A DNA stretch of 64,000 bases. Origin: Kitagawia praeruptora (Eukaryota > Streptophyta > Magnoliopsida > Apiales > Apiaceae). The notes beneath the pieces are model-generated. The model was not told the origin of the DNA. It was given only the letters and a program-made list of their open reading frames with translations, and ran no database searches. The DNA is taken from NCBI GenBank assembly GCA_037693485.1, contig CM075344.1:38474501-38538500 (forward strand), written 5' to 3'. The position numbers were made by a program, and so were the translations under genes. This document shows positions 33,208 through 45,120 of the stretch, one piece after another; the stretch's first letter is position 1; each line of letters opens with the position of its first letter.

Positions 33208-33494
33208 ACAGCAATTGCTGGCACTGTGCAACAGGTTCCGGATTCAAAAAAGTTTAATTTAAGGCGAGAACAAAAAATATAGTACTAGACTGTAGATTTG
33301 AATAATTAAAAGAATCCAAGCAGCTTGGTCTTATTTGCTGGCACTGCTGTTACAGACTTGCATTTAGTAAGTAATAAGAGTTCACAAGTGTAACCTCTTT
33401 TTTCAATTTTCTGTTTTCTTTCTTTTGAATTTTCTTCCCTCCTTACACAACAAAGTTTGTGAAAGGTAGCAACTTTACACTAAAATCTTCCAAA

Positions 33495-36400
33495 ATGGTG
33501 ACCAACTCAGTCACCAAATTACTGTTTTTCTTGAGCTTAGTGTTAGTTTTGGGTGCCCAGTTGATCCAATCTTCTGTTACTTATGATAAAAAGGCAATCA
33601 TCATTAATGGCCATAGAAGAATCCTCCTCTCTGGCTCTATACATTATCCAAGAAGTACCCCTGAAGTATGTACACGCTTCATTCTATCTATCTATATATA
33701 CATACATGTTTAAGTATATGCGTTTGTAAATTGAGATTTTTGGTGTTTTCTTGACTTTACTGATAATGTTGATGTGTTTGATGAACTGGGTGTGTTTTAG
33801 ATGTGGGAAGATCTTATATTGAAGGCTAAAAATGGAGGGTTGGATGTTATTGATACCTATGTTTTTTGGAATGTTCATGAACCTTCTCCTGGCAATGTGA
33901 GTGTTTTAGATCATAATTCTTGTTTTTTATTACATAATTTATGTATGTTTACTTTAGTTGCTTTATTAAAGAGAGATTAATGGTGTTTGTACATTTTTTT
34001 TAGTATGATTTTAAGGGAAGATATGATATTGTGAGGTTTATAAAGACAGTTCAAAAAGTTGGGCTCTATGTTCATCTCCGAATTGGACCTTATGTTTGTG
34101 CTGAATGGAATTTCGGGTAATTTTCTTTTGGAGATCTATGATTTTCGTATTCTTTTTGTTTCTTCTATCGCTATTCAGATTTTTAGCAAGGTGATTGAAT
34201 TGGTCTTTCTTTCTTTTGGGATGCAGGGGGTTTCCTGTATGGTTGAAGTATGTTCCTGGCATTAGCTTCAGAACAGATAATGGACCATTCAAGGTTTCGA
34301 ATCCTATCTGTATAGTAACTAATATATTCCTGTCTATTGTACATGTTTGCTAAGTTTGAATATTACTTGCTTTGAAGGCTGCAATGCAAGGGTTCACCCA
34401 AAAAATTGTTCAGATGATGAAGAGTGAAAGACTTTTTGAATCACAGGGAGGGCCTATAATCTTATCTCAGGTTTGAGTCATTATACTATCTAAGAATATG
34501 AAGTGGCAAATGTATATGTGTTTGGTTGCATCAATAGATATAATATAACTAAGATTAGCTGTTTGATAATGATTGTGAAGATCGAGAATGAGTACGGTGC
34601 AGAAAGAAATGCACTAGGTGCTGCTGGTGGATCATATATAAACTGGGCCGCAAAGATGGCTCTTGGACTTGATACAGGAGTGCCTTGGGTGATGTGCAAG
34701 GAAGATGATGCACCTGAACCAATTGTAAGTGTCTGTTAAGCTGACTACATCCAATATGTGTTTTCTTACTATTGTTTCTGATCATCTGCAGTCAATAGAT
34801 AGTCCGTTTATTGCGTTCTATTGTACATCAAAAACAAAACCATGGAAATTCAAGTGCTTCTATCTCTGTTGAGTAAATATGTTGCTATTTGCTGCTAGTA
34901 CTAAGTAGTCTAACTTTGGATCTGATATGTGATGTTTGATTCGTGTTTTCAATTATATCTTCAATGTAGATAAATGCCTGCAACGGATTTTACTGCGATG
35001 CATTTTCACCAAACAAACCTTACAAGCCCAAGATGTGGACAGAGGCTTGGAGCGGTTGGTAAGCTTAATATATATAAATCTTGTGTTAAATGTAATGCAT
35101 AAGATGCAATTTTACTCCTGTAGTTTCTTACGTCTCATGTATTAATCGAAAAGGTTCACCGAGTTTGGTGGTCCAATCTACAAACGACCAGTTCAAGATT
35201 TGGCATTTGCTGTGACTCGTTTCATGCTTAAGGGTGGATCATACGTCAATTACTACATGGTTAGCTCCTCTGCATGGTTATGCTCCTTACCTTAATGATA
35301 ACTCCCAAAACCATCTTCTAATGCTTACTGCTGCTCCTTGCTCCTAACAGTTCCATGGGGGTACCAACTTTGGTCGCAGTGCTGGTGGTCCCTTTATCAC
35401 GACTAGCTATGACTATGATGCTCCAATTGATGAATATGGTGAGAACTATACTCTTCCCCTTGTCATTGTAGTTAATTAACTATCATCGAAGTATTGAGGA
35501 AATCTCATAGATGATCAGACATTCAAAAATGTTATGTGATACTTGAATGACCATCCCTACTTGTATCTTTTTGATGTTGTCTGAATTAAACTTTTGTTAT
35601 TTTTCGCACTTACTTTCTCGTCATTTTTTCAGATCAAAGAAAAGAACCATCAGACAAGTAGACATTATTCCCAGATTTTTTACAAAGCTCAGTTCTTTTT
35701 CCAAAATTTCCTTGTCCCCATTTGCTCTTCCTCTCTACCCCACAATTGTGTTCTTTTTTTTTTTTTTCTGAATTTAATTATTTACTTAAATTAATATACT
35801 AGGTGCATCATGTTATAACAATAAGTTTATTTCCTCAACTTGTAATAATTTCATACCTAAGTTACATATAAATTTAAAAAAAATTCTTAATTATATATGG
35901 AAACACATTCATAGTGTGTGTGCTTGTACTGCTTAACATCAATGCTTTAAAAACCTATACTCATGCATACTTTCACTGTCTTCAGGTTTGATCAGGGAAC
36001 CAAAGTATGGCCACCTAAAGGAACTTCACAAGGCCATCAAACTATGTGAACATGCTCTGGTTTCTTCAGATCCTAATGTTATACCTATCGGAAAATATCA
36101 GCAGGTTTTTCATTTAAAAATATTTTCCCTCGCATAGTTATTTGCGCATTAACATCAAGAAAGCAGTTTACCACTTACTAAATCAAGCATCACGTTCCAG
36201 GCCCATGTGTTCTCTGGTGATCATGGACATTGTGCGGCTTTTCTCACAAACATCGATAACAACTCTGCTGCAAAGGTGAAATTTAATAATAGGCATTATA
36301 ATTTGCCTCCTTGGTCTGTCAGCATCCTCCCTGATTGCAGAAATGTGGTCTTCAACACTGCTAAAGTAAGTGGAAGTTCAAATACGTTTCTCTGCAGTCT

Positions 36401-38950
36401 ATTTATATTAATTTAGGTCTTTTGCTCCATGTTCTGCTATTTTGAGCAATGTTTCCAAAATTTCCTTTCCTCATATAAAGTACTAATTGTGTGATTTTCC
36501 CTGATCTTTAAGGTTAAAAGTCAAACATCACGGATACATATGCTGCCAACCAGTTCTTTCTTGCACTCTTGGCAGACATTTGATGAAGATATAATGTCAT
36601 TAAGTAAAAGTTCCACATTCACAGTGACAGGGCTTCTGGAACAGCTAAATGTTACTAGAGATAACAGTGATTACTTGTGGTACATGACAAGGTGCGTCTC
36701 TTCTGATGTACAAAACTACAAACCCATACTATCAGAAGTTAATATTGCATAAGGCAAGAAAGTATGGGTTAACGTTCTTGGCCTTATGCAATATTTGTTT
36801 ATTTAACCAACTTTAATAAATGGTCCTTAGCTCAAATTAATTCAGCTCCACCAGAAGCTAAATAAACTGTTCCTGAAAAATGTAATACTTTTTTTGCCCT
36901 TTTAAGTTCTAAAACATGCTGATAAAAATTTTACTCATCAGTTTACTTACAAAAATACATCACAAATGAAAGATATATTGTTAAGAGAAATAATTTGGGG
37001 AACTCTTTTATTTCCATAAAAAAAATTCAGCATTTCGGCAATTTTGACGTTCTGTGGACCTACCCAACACTTTTCTCAAAGTTCATTTGGTCTGTTTGAT
37101 TTTTTGAAATACTCATTCAGATCAGATATTTTGGGTACTTTCTGTTTTATCAAGATTTATCGTTAGGGGGGCACATGACTCTATACTTGTTTCTGTCTCA
37201 TATTTCCGTCCACTACCAGCATTGACGTCCATTCATCAGAATCATTTCTTCGAGGAGGACAAAAGCCCACTCTCGTTGTGGAGTCAAGAGGTCATGCAGT
37301 ACATGTCTTTGTCAATGGGCAGTACTCAGGTATGTTTTTAACCACTGCATCGTCTTGGTTCATATAACTAGATATAGATGATCTTTTTTATTTGCTTTTT
37401 ATGCTTTCTTATATGGAAAATTAATGCAAGGCATCTTAAAGCTGATATGATGTTAAATATATAGGTTCTGAGTATGGTACCCGCGAGAAAATGAAATTTA
37501 CATTTACTGGACCAGTCAATTTGCACGCCGGAACAAATAAAGTTGCACTACTTAGTGTAGCTGTTGGATTACCAGTAAGTTTATTGCAGTATCTTCACGT
37601 CTAGATAAATCACTGACTTCTTTTGAATATATCTACTGCTCTGACACAAGTAATTTCAGTCACTGATAATATTGTCTTCTGTTGAAGAATATCGGGTTGC
37701 ACTTTGAGACTTGGAATACTGGAATTATGGGACCGGTTTCGTTACACGGAGTTGACCAGGGGAAGAGGGATTTATCATTGCAGAAATGGACCTATAAGGT
37801 AAGGTTACACCATACATGCAAATGGTCTTTTATTTTGTACACTTACTCGTGTATAATTCCCTTGCAATATCCTGAAATAGGTTGGACTGCGAGGAGAGTC
37901 GATGGATTTGGTATCTCCAAGCCAAAGCTCAGCTGTTGAGTGGATTGGAGGGTCACTATTTAACCGTGGCCAGCAGCCACTGACATGGTATAAGGTAAGG
38001 ATTGCACAAGGAAGTAATAAAAGTTTAATTTCAAGCTTCGACCTTTTAATAAGCTCCAAGAGTTGCAGGCTTACTTCGACGCACCAGAAGGAAATGAGCC
38101 ATTGGCGTTGGACTTGAAAAGCATGGGCAAAGGTCAAGCTTGGATCAACGGACAAAGCATTGGAAGATACTGGATGGAATATGCGAAAGGAAATTGTGGT
38201 GTCTGCAAGTATGCTGGAACTTACCGAGAGTCAAAATGCCAGCATGGCTGCGGTAAACCAACTCAAAGATGGTAAAGCTTCACAAATGTTATTATCTTTT
38301 ACTGCTAACCTGATTTGATAAAATTCAAGCCCCTCAACCCCTCTTTTTTAAAATAAATAAACAAATAAACTGGTGTTATCAGGTATCATGTACCCAGATC
38401 TTGGTTGAAACCAAGACAAAATCTTCTGGTACTTCTTGAAGAGCTAGGTGGAGATGCATCAAAGATATCTTTATCAAAACGAACAACTGGAAGTGTTTGC
38501 GCTGATACATTTGAGCACCACCCAACTGTTGAGAATTGGCAAGTCAACAATAATGGCGAATCAAAGATGCTGGAAGAGGTTAACCTTCATCTGAGGTGTG
38601 CCCCAGGCCAGTCAATATCAACCATAAAATTTGCAAGCTTTGGAACTCCTTTGGGAACTTGTGGAAGTTTTCAAAAGGGGGCTTGCCATTCACCAAATTC
38701 TCATGCCATCATAGAGAAGGTGATTCTCAACTTAACAAGCATGTTTAAATTGACTTGTGTGACTCACTCTTGAGATTTTCTACTAACATTGTGTTCCTAA
38801 TTAAATTTGAAACAGATGTGCTTGGGCAAGGAAAGCTGCAAGGTCACTGCATCAAATAGTTACTTCCAAGCAGATCCATGTCCCAATGTGTTGAAGAGGC
38901 TATCCGTTGAAGCTGTTTGTTCTAGTAAAACTGGCACTAAAGCCACTTGA
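33495..38950 (+). CDS. BGAL: Beta-galactosidase, GH35, with C-terminal lectin domain (19 exons)
   Basis: Nineteen exons with GT..AG borders: 33495-33665, 33801-33896, 34004-34116, 34227-34293, 34378-34470, 34581-34724, 34970-35058, 35154-35259, 35351-35438, 35986-36104, 36201-36365, 36513-36691, 37220-37329, 37465-37574, 37688-37798, 37881-37994, 38069-38271, 38383-38719, 38816-38950. They sum to 2,550 nt and 849 residues, the usual length of plant BGAL1-type enzymes. A signal peptide (about 1-27) is followed by the GH35 domain with GSIHYPRSTPEMW, the active-site motif GGPIILSQIENEYG (Glu182/184 region) and the probable nucleophile Glu253 in MWTEAWSGW. Galactose-binding jelly-roll regions follow, then a Cys-rich SUEL-type lectin domain (about 755-840). 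The enzyme is secreted and removes terminal beta-galactose from cell-wall polymers. An upstream in-frame ATG at 33459 would hide the signal peptide, so ATG 33495 is preferred. Nothing suggests it is broken. Confidence 0.95.
36721..36795 (+). repeat. Two interleaved inverted repeats in intron 12 of the beta-galactosidase gene
   Basis: AACCCATACT (36721-36730) pairs with AGTATGGGTT (36761-36770), and AATATTGCATAAGGC (36741-36755) pairs with GCCTTATGCAATATT (36781-36795). The order A-B-A'-B' is that of an H-type pseudoknot, and the four elements start at 20-nt steps. It lies 30 nt after the 5' splice site of a 528-nt intron. Confidence 0.85.
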
Positions 38951-40097
38951 CTCGAAACATCAAAGCAGTACTTTGGAGTGTAATTAACATCATAAGCATA
39001 TAGAAACAAGGAGATGTGATTAAACAGACAAGATTGGTGCTTCCACTAGTAAGAGATGGTCTAAGGTTCAAAGGTAACCAGGTTATTACACATAATTATT
39101 GGTTGTGAAGTAGGCACTAAAGAAATTTATTCGAATATTTGTCCTACATCCATACTCAAGAAGAAGACAAATTCCTCTAATGATTGGGTGATTGTCTTCA
39201 GAGTGTCTGCTTAGCCTTCTAGGAGTGATCTGTAAATTTGAAGACTGCTATTTGAAATCCAAGTGATAGTATTTGTAAACAACTGACCATTTTTATTTCT
39301 TGGTAAAGATTCCAAAACATTTATCAGATGGTATAAGCAATGATGAACGAAGGTATATAAGAATACAATTGAAAACAAGCAGTTCAGAATGTATCTGGTT
39401 TTGTTGCATGTACCGGCATAAAAGTGAATAATATCCATTTTTAATCGGGATTTAACTAAAATACCCGTTTTGAGAAGTGTTGTCATTGAAATACCCAAAT
39501 CAATTGAGTATTAAATGTTAGATAACAGTCGGGGTTAAATCCAGAGCAAAATTTTTATTTCCAGAACAAATTTCTGTGAAATGATAAAATTGCCCTTATT
39601 TTAAAAATACTCCAATTCACAAATACGTATTCCAGTGATTAAAAATAAACAATACTTCCGACAATTATTTTTTTTTTTAATTTTGATTAAAAATATGTTA
39701 TTTTTAACATTTTTTTTCATGTACGCGATCATAATCTTATCGATGAGAGCTTAATCAAAGTCTAGTTAGCAATAATTTTTATTTTTTTAACCATTGATGA
39801 GCGATAAATTAAATAATTTTCTTATTCACTTCCCCATTTCTAATAACTAAATTGATTTTTTATGTGGATCAGTTTTGACCAAAAATTAAAATAATTTACA
39901 AGTTTTAAAAATTGGAGGACACATTTAAAAGTAAATAAAATATATTGTTGTGCAGTATAGTGGGTTTGTGGTGGGTTTTGCTAAATTATTATGGGCTAGT
40001 TCAAGAGTTTTTAGTGGGCTATGTATGTGGGAGGATGATTAACAATATATTTTCTCTGCGTTTCAATTTTTTTTGGATATTCTATTTGATATACTCG
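38951..40097. other. 3' flank of beta-galactosidase, then AT-rich intergenic DNA
   Basis: Up to about 39380 the sequence is the 3'UTR and downstream flank; the same flank recurs next to the pseudogene at 42098-42800. The rest is AT-rich and shows no gene. Confidence 0.6.
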
Positions 40098-40470
40098 TCG
40101 AATAACTTTTGCCAATGGTACCATCACATTTTTAGTTTCTATACATAGTACATCTGACATATTGTTTTTCTCTTAGTCATGCCCTTCTGTTAGACAATTG
40201 TTAATATTTCAGGTGCATCACGTATAAAAGCCAAAAATGTGATGTTACATTTGGCAAAAGTCAATTCCACGAATGTACCAAAGAGAATATCCCTATTATT
40301 TTTAATATTCATTAACAATGATTAAACGGTGTTTAACGTTTTACTTAAAAAAGGGTTTGACTAAGAGATAAACAATATTTCAGGTGTACCACGTATAGAA
40401 GCAAAAAATATGATGGTACCATTGGCAAAAGCCAATTTCACGAGTGTACCAAAGAGAATATCCCTTTTTT
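40098..40470. repeat. One inverted and two direct copies of a ~95-bp repeat
   Basis: Two direct copies (about 40205-40300 and 40378-40468) share CACGTATARAAGC, GGCAAAAG and GTACCAAAGAGAATATCCCT. An inverted copy at about 40107-40175 contains CTTTTGCCAATGGTACCATC. This is a degenerate foldback-type element with one duplicated arm. No coding capacity. Confidence 0.65.
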
Positions 40471-41176
40471 TTTTGATATTTTTCCAGTTATATAATAAAT
40501 TTAATTTTTAATCTAAATCTACAAAATGATTTAAAAGTTAAATTGGGCACTTGAAGTGAGAATACATAAATGTATTGTCACATTATGATGAGTGAAAATG
40601 AATAAATAAATTTTGATTTATGATATGTGTAATTGTTCATATTTTTTATTCATTTCTCCATTTCATCCATAATAATTTAAATATGAACGTTTTGATGGAA
40701 ATATAAACTAGAGTCTAAACATTTCATTTTGAGAATAAATACTTTATTCCTTTCGATATTTCATTCTAACAAATTTACCTTTACTCATTTTCTTTTTCCA
40801 AATTTCATTATTTCATTAATTTTATCGGCCGATTTCTAAAAAATCGCCGATAAATCGATCAAAAATAAATCAAAATTTTGGAATCGAATCGATCGATTTT
40901 GAAAAATATGCCGATTTTTCAACCGAATCACCCGATAAATCATAAATTAATACCTCAAAATCACTTGATAAATCATAAATCGATAGCTCAATCGAATAGT
41001 TCCGATTTCCGAAATTTACAACAATCAAATCTTCTGTACTCAAACTCAATGGCGCAAGTCAACCAGCCACCTGTTAAGTGTTGACTGATTTAGTCAACAC
41101 TCAACACTACTATACTTGCTAACCCCCAATCAGATGATTGACTGATCCCCAATTGAAAACCCTAAAAACCCGAAAA
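40471..41176. other. AT-rich intergenic DNA and OSTC promoter region
   Basis: No gene. Between 40820 and 41000 the words CGATAAATC and CCGATTT recur many times in both orientations. 41060-41176 is probably OSTC promoter and 5'UTR. Confidence 0.45.
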
Positions 41177-41635
41177 ATGGATCCAATCCCTCGGATCCTC
41201 GAAATCGTCCCCTACAGCATTCTCCGGCCACCACGTCTCCGGCTGAAACTCCCTTCCTTCTCTCTCCCCTCCGCCATGACCGTTCACTCTCTAATCCTCC
41301 TCACTTACTTCATGGTCGTCTCTGGAATCGTCTATGACGTCATCGTCGAGCCTCCTGGCATCGGGTCGACCCAGGACCGAGCTACTGGAGCAGTTAAGCC
41401 GGTTGTGTTTATGTCGGGTCGGGTCAATGGTCAGTACATTATTGAAGGCCTTTCGTCCGGGTTTATGTTTGTGCTTGGTGGAATTGGGATCGTGTTGATG
41501 GATTTAGCGCTTGATAAGAATAGAGCTAAGACTGTCAAGGTTTCTTTTGCGAGTGCGGGGATTTGTTTTCTTGTCATCGGATATGTGATGAGTATGCTTT
41601 TTATTCGTATTAAGATCCCGGGCTATCTTCGTTGA
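41177..41635 (+). CDS. OSTC: Oligosaccharyltransferase complex subunit OSTC homologue
   Basis: Single exon, 152 residues. It matches the OSTC/DC2 family (human protein about 149 residues) along its length: PSAMTVHSLILLTYF, GIVYDVIVEPP, RVNGQYIIEGL, and the C-terminal IRIKIPGYL. Three membrane segments are visible (about 37-56, 93-110, 122-143). The protein sits in the ER membrane as an accessory subunit linking the STT3A-type oligosaccharyltransferase to the translocon for co-translational N-glycosylation. The frame is open from ATG 41138, but the family starts with a short MxxxxR-type leader, so ATG 41177 (context GAAAAATGG) is chosen. The lack of introns is normal for plant members as far as I recall. 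Confidence 0.93.
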   Translation: MDPIPRILEIVPYSILRPPRLRLKLPSFSLPSAMTVHSLILLTYFMVVSGIVYDVIVEPPGIGSTQDRATGAVKPVVFMSGRVNGQYIIEGLSSGFMFVLGGIGIVLMDLALDKNRAKTVKVSFASAGICFLVIGYVMSMLFIRIKIPGYLR

Positions 41636-41649
41636 TTTTGCTTTGTTTT

Positions 41650-41971
41650 CGTGTTTTCGGTGTCTTGTTTAGTTTCGATACTTGTTTTGTAGTATGGTTA
41701 TTTATGATTAAGAATGTTGGAAGAGTTTGATGTTAGTTGATTTAAATTTGCACGGTGAAATGTGGAATTTTCGGAAATGGAAATGCTAATAACGAATTGA
41801 AGATTATGTTTTCGTGTTTTCGGTGTCTTGTTTAGTTTCAATACTTGTTTTGTAGCATGGCTATTTATGATTAAGAATGTTGGAAGAGTTTGATGTTAGT
41901 TGATTTAAATTTGCACGGTGAAATGTGGAATTCTCGGAAATGGAAATGCTAATAATGAATTGAAGATTATG
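41650..41971. repeat. 163-bp tandem duplication in the OSTC 3' region
   Basis: 41650-41812 and 41813-41971 repeat with only a few substitutions (for example TTTCGATAC and TTTCAATAC). Each unit starts CGTGTTTTCGGTGTCTTG, 12 nt after the stop codon, so the first copy is 3'UTR and the second could lengthen it or duplicate poly(A) signals. Confidence 0.88.
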
Positions 41972-42097
41972 GTTTGTTTCAGTTGTGTGTGTTTGTTAAT
42001 GTAGTTTTAGTTGTATGTTTAGGTGCTTATATCTATGATCGTCACCTATAAGTATGGTTTATGTAGTTTTAGTTGGACTATGAATTTTCAATTTTCT

Positions 42098-42800
42098 TTA
42101 GGATTTTCTTCCCTCCTTGTGCACAACAAAGTTTGTGTAAGGTAGCAACTTTAGACTGAAATCAATCAAAATGGTGACCAACTCCTCGGTAACCAAAATA
42201 GTGTACTTCTTGAGCTTAGTGTTCGTCCCAAGTACTCAGTTGATCCAGTCTTCTGTTACTTATGAAAACAAGGCAATTTGCATGTTTAAAATTGACTTGT
42301 GTGACATTGTGTTCAGAATCTAGAGATTTTCTACTGACATTGCGTTCCTAAATAAATACGAAACGGATGTGTGTGAGTAAGGAGAGCTGCGAGGTCACTG
42401 CATCATATAGTTATTTCCAAGCAGTTCCATGTCCCAATGTGTTGAAGAGGCTATCGGTTGAAGCTGTTCTAGTGAAACTGTGACTACTGCCACTTGACCC
42501 AGAACAACAGGTTAGTACTTTGAGTGTAATTATCATCATAGGCATCTGTAAACATGGACAAAGTGATTCCCCATACGAGATTGGTGGTTCTACTCAAGAA
42601 GTTGCCAAATTCCTATCATCATGGGTGATTGTCTTTAAAGTGTCTGCTTAGTGGAGATATTTTAATTTCAAGAATGGTATATGAAATCCAAGTGACATTT
42701 TTATGAACAACTAACCATTGTTATTTTCTTCTAAAGATTCCAAAACATTTGTCACATGGTACAGCAGCCGTACAAGGAATGATGATAATATAGATGGTGT
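42098..42800 (+). pseudogene. Beta-galactosidase pseudogene: start of exon 1 fused to the last intron and exon
   Basis: The 5'UTR and start (ATG 42171, MVTNSSVTKIVYFLSLVFV ... SSVTYENKAI) match exon 1 of the gene at 33495. After ACAAGGCAATTT the sequence jumps to GCATGTTTAAAATTGACTTG, the last intron of the gene (near 38740). It then runs through the last exon (about 42367-42497) and the 3' flank, to about 42800. Everything between, about 5.1 kb, is missing. The splice acceptor has become CGG, and the fused frame stops at about 42318. It is a tandem copy collapsed by deletion, not a retrocopy, since intron sequence is kept. Confidence 0.9.
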
Positions 42801-43079
42801 ACAGAACTATAATGGAGCTTAATCATAATACTAGCACTGGCATCAGTAGTCCAAAAAATGCACCAAAGAAAACAAACGGTGATCCTTTCACATAAAAAGA
42901 AAAGTTTATTGACCGAACACTTGCTACATACAGTAATTCTTTGTTAAGAAGCAATATTATTGTTACAGGGTTCACACAGATGCACAATACTTCATGCCAG
43001 GAAACTAATGTAATCCATGGCTAGACATCAACAAGATAGATATGATAAGTTATAGTTTACATCTCCTCAATGCATAAGT

Positions 43080-44030
43080 TCAAGCATTTGCTGTTAAAGA
43101 AGCAGTAGCATGCTTAACGATTTTGCTGTGCAACTCATCTTTACTTGCACCCACAACCGAGTCTACAATAACCCCTTCTTTGATGAATACAAAGGTTGGC
43201 ATTGCCTCCACTTCATATTCTTCAGAAACAGCCTGCATCAAGAAAATAAGTATCAGTAAACAGGTGATTCCACAAAACGTCAACAGAGAAATATCGAAAC
43301 TGCTAGGATACAATACTCTCGTAAATAAGGTCTCAAATTTAAATTACCTGAAGTTCATCAACATCCACCTTAAGAAAGATGACATCAGTCATCTGCTTGG
43401 CAAACTCTGCAAAAATGGGGGCAATGAAACGGCAAGGTGGGCACCATGAAGCTGTGAAATCCACCACAACCTATCAACCAAATTCAATTAGTCAGAAAAA
43501 ACCTTGAGTATCACTTCTACTGATCTATCAAAAGCAGACAAAATGTAGATGCAAAATCTAATAACAAACAACGTTGTGGAAACGTTTTAAAAAAAACAGT
43601 GTAGAAACTAACAAACAAATAAGTGAACGACTTATAGTGACTAGAAAGCACTGATGATCGTATATCTTAGACGAGTACAAACTTAAAATCCATCATCGTT
43701 CCTAATGTTAAGTAACCAATACATCTAAAACCTTAAAGTACTAGAAAAAAACACAATTGGATCTTTATATTATATTCTAACACCTAAAACCGAGCCGGAC
43801 AGTTTTCATAATTTTGTATTCACATTTTAAATTTCAAAAGAAGGTAGCATAAGATCTGTGTACATATTACAGAATCAGACAAATATGAACTACTACTAAA
43901 AATAACACACAGCATAAAAGTGAATATTAAAGAAAAATACCAGCTTCTTGGAGTCTTTGGCCTTCTGGAACTGCTCATTCCACTCGTCCTGGCTGTGGCA
44001 AGCAATAACCTGTCCCTCTTTAGCTGCCAT
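43080..44030 (-). CDS. Thioredoxin h (3 exons)
   Basis: Minus-strand exons are 44030-43941, 43470-43348 and 43232-43080 (90, 123 and 153 nt), giving 121 residues. The protein starts MAAKEGQVIACHSQDEWNEQ, has VVDFTASWCPPCRFIAP with active-site cysteines 40 and 43 (WCPPC, the variant typical of many plant h-type thioredoxins), then VDVDELQ, AMPTFVFIKEG and VGASKDELH. Both intron positions and phase 0 fit the plant Trx h pattern. It reduces disulfides of target proteins in the cytosol, using NADPH-thioredoxin reductase. Upstream in-frame codons (to 44081) are rejected because the family starts with MAxxEGQVI. No transit peptide. Confidence 0.95.
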
Positions 44031-44122
44031 TTTTTTGATTAATCTCGATTTTTTCACGCAGTAATCAAATCCTTTTAACACAATTCGTTAACTTAGATGC
44101 AGAGAGGCCTCTGTAATCTGTT

Positions 44123-44132
44123 CTATTTATAG
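44123..44132 (-). promoter_or_regulatory. TATA box of the thioredoxin h gene
   Basis: CTATAAATAG on the minus strand, about 93 bp upstream of the ATG at 44030. That spacing fits a start site about 60 nt before the ATG. Confidence 0.6.
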
Positions 44133-44269
44133 ACCTACTACTATACATATTTTCCAGAAGACAGGAAAAAAAACAAAACGCGTGATTATTATTCTAAACG
44201 CAATCCCCTACGTCATTCTTTTATTCATAGACTTGTAGTACAAACTTGCGTTCAAACACAAAAATATAG

Positions 44270-44471
44270 TAGTAAGAGTAGTGCTACAAGGTATCAAATT
44301 GGGTATCAAAATTAGGTACCAAATGACATGGCAACAGACACTTGTCAATTTAAAATATATTGATTGGAGAGTTCTGACGGGTCCACTATAACTATAACCA
44401 ATTAAAACAAGCCACATCATTTGGTAACAACTTTTGGTACCTAATTTTGGTACCTCTAACATTTTTCTAGT
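44270..44471. mobile_element. Small TIR element (MITE) rich in GGTACC words
   Basis: Left arm ...GGTATCAAAATTAGGTACCA ... ATGACATGGC; right arm GCCACATCAT ... TTTGGTACCTAATTTTGGTACC. The arms are inverted copies of about 60 bp separated by ~75 bp. It lies in the distal promoter of the thioredoxin gene. No clear TSD. Confidence 0.65.
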
Positions 44472-44904
44472 AGTAATTGTTGGCTCAAAGTCAAATGTAG
44501 AAGTTTTACACATCTTTTGCTATTTTTTCTATCAAGGAATATCTTTTTTTTTTTGCTAATTAAGGAATATCTTTAGAAAATGACTAATAAATTTAATCTT
44601 TTATTTAATTTAAAATATTTATAAAAAATTTATTTTATAACATTGTTATTTTGTGACTGGAGATATTTTTATAATTATTATTAAAAAATTATTAGTAAAT
44701 ACCAAAATAATGACCACATTTCCTAAAACAAATAATGTCAACAGAGCTTTTCGTAAATTATAATTATCTATCAACTATATCCAATAAAAAACCGCATCTG
44801 AAATAACAACCAAAATTTAATATCCCCGTGATTTGACACTATATTCATTTGGCCGTGAATATTATTCTGTCCAATTTTTACTTAAAAGTTTCAATTATAT
44901 TTAA

Positions 44905-45020
44905 CGGAGCAGGTATTTTTTTTATTTTTTCTGATAATTGAACACACGCACACAACAGTAGTCGAATTCTTGACCTCTCTTAAAGAAATCAAGACCTCGA
45001 CCACTACACCAACCATTTGT
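44905..45020 (-). mobile_element. Possible tRNA-derived SINE
   Basis: On the minus strand TGGTGTAGTGG (45011-45001) fits an RNA polymerase III A box and AGAATTCGAC (44970-44961) a weak B box about 30 nt on, with an A-rich tail (AAAAAATAAAAAAAATACC) at about 44930-44912. Spacing and order are right for a tRNA-derived SINE, but no TSD was found. Confidence 0.4.
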
Positions 45021-45120
45021 TGACGGAGGTATATTTATTGGAAAAGTACCGTTCTATTCTAAATAATGGATGTGGACTTCATTACATGAATACTATTTGC
45101 CCTTCCGGTAATATATATTA

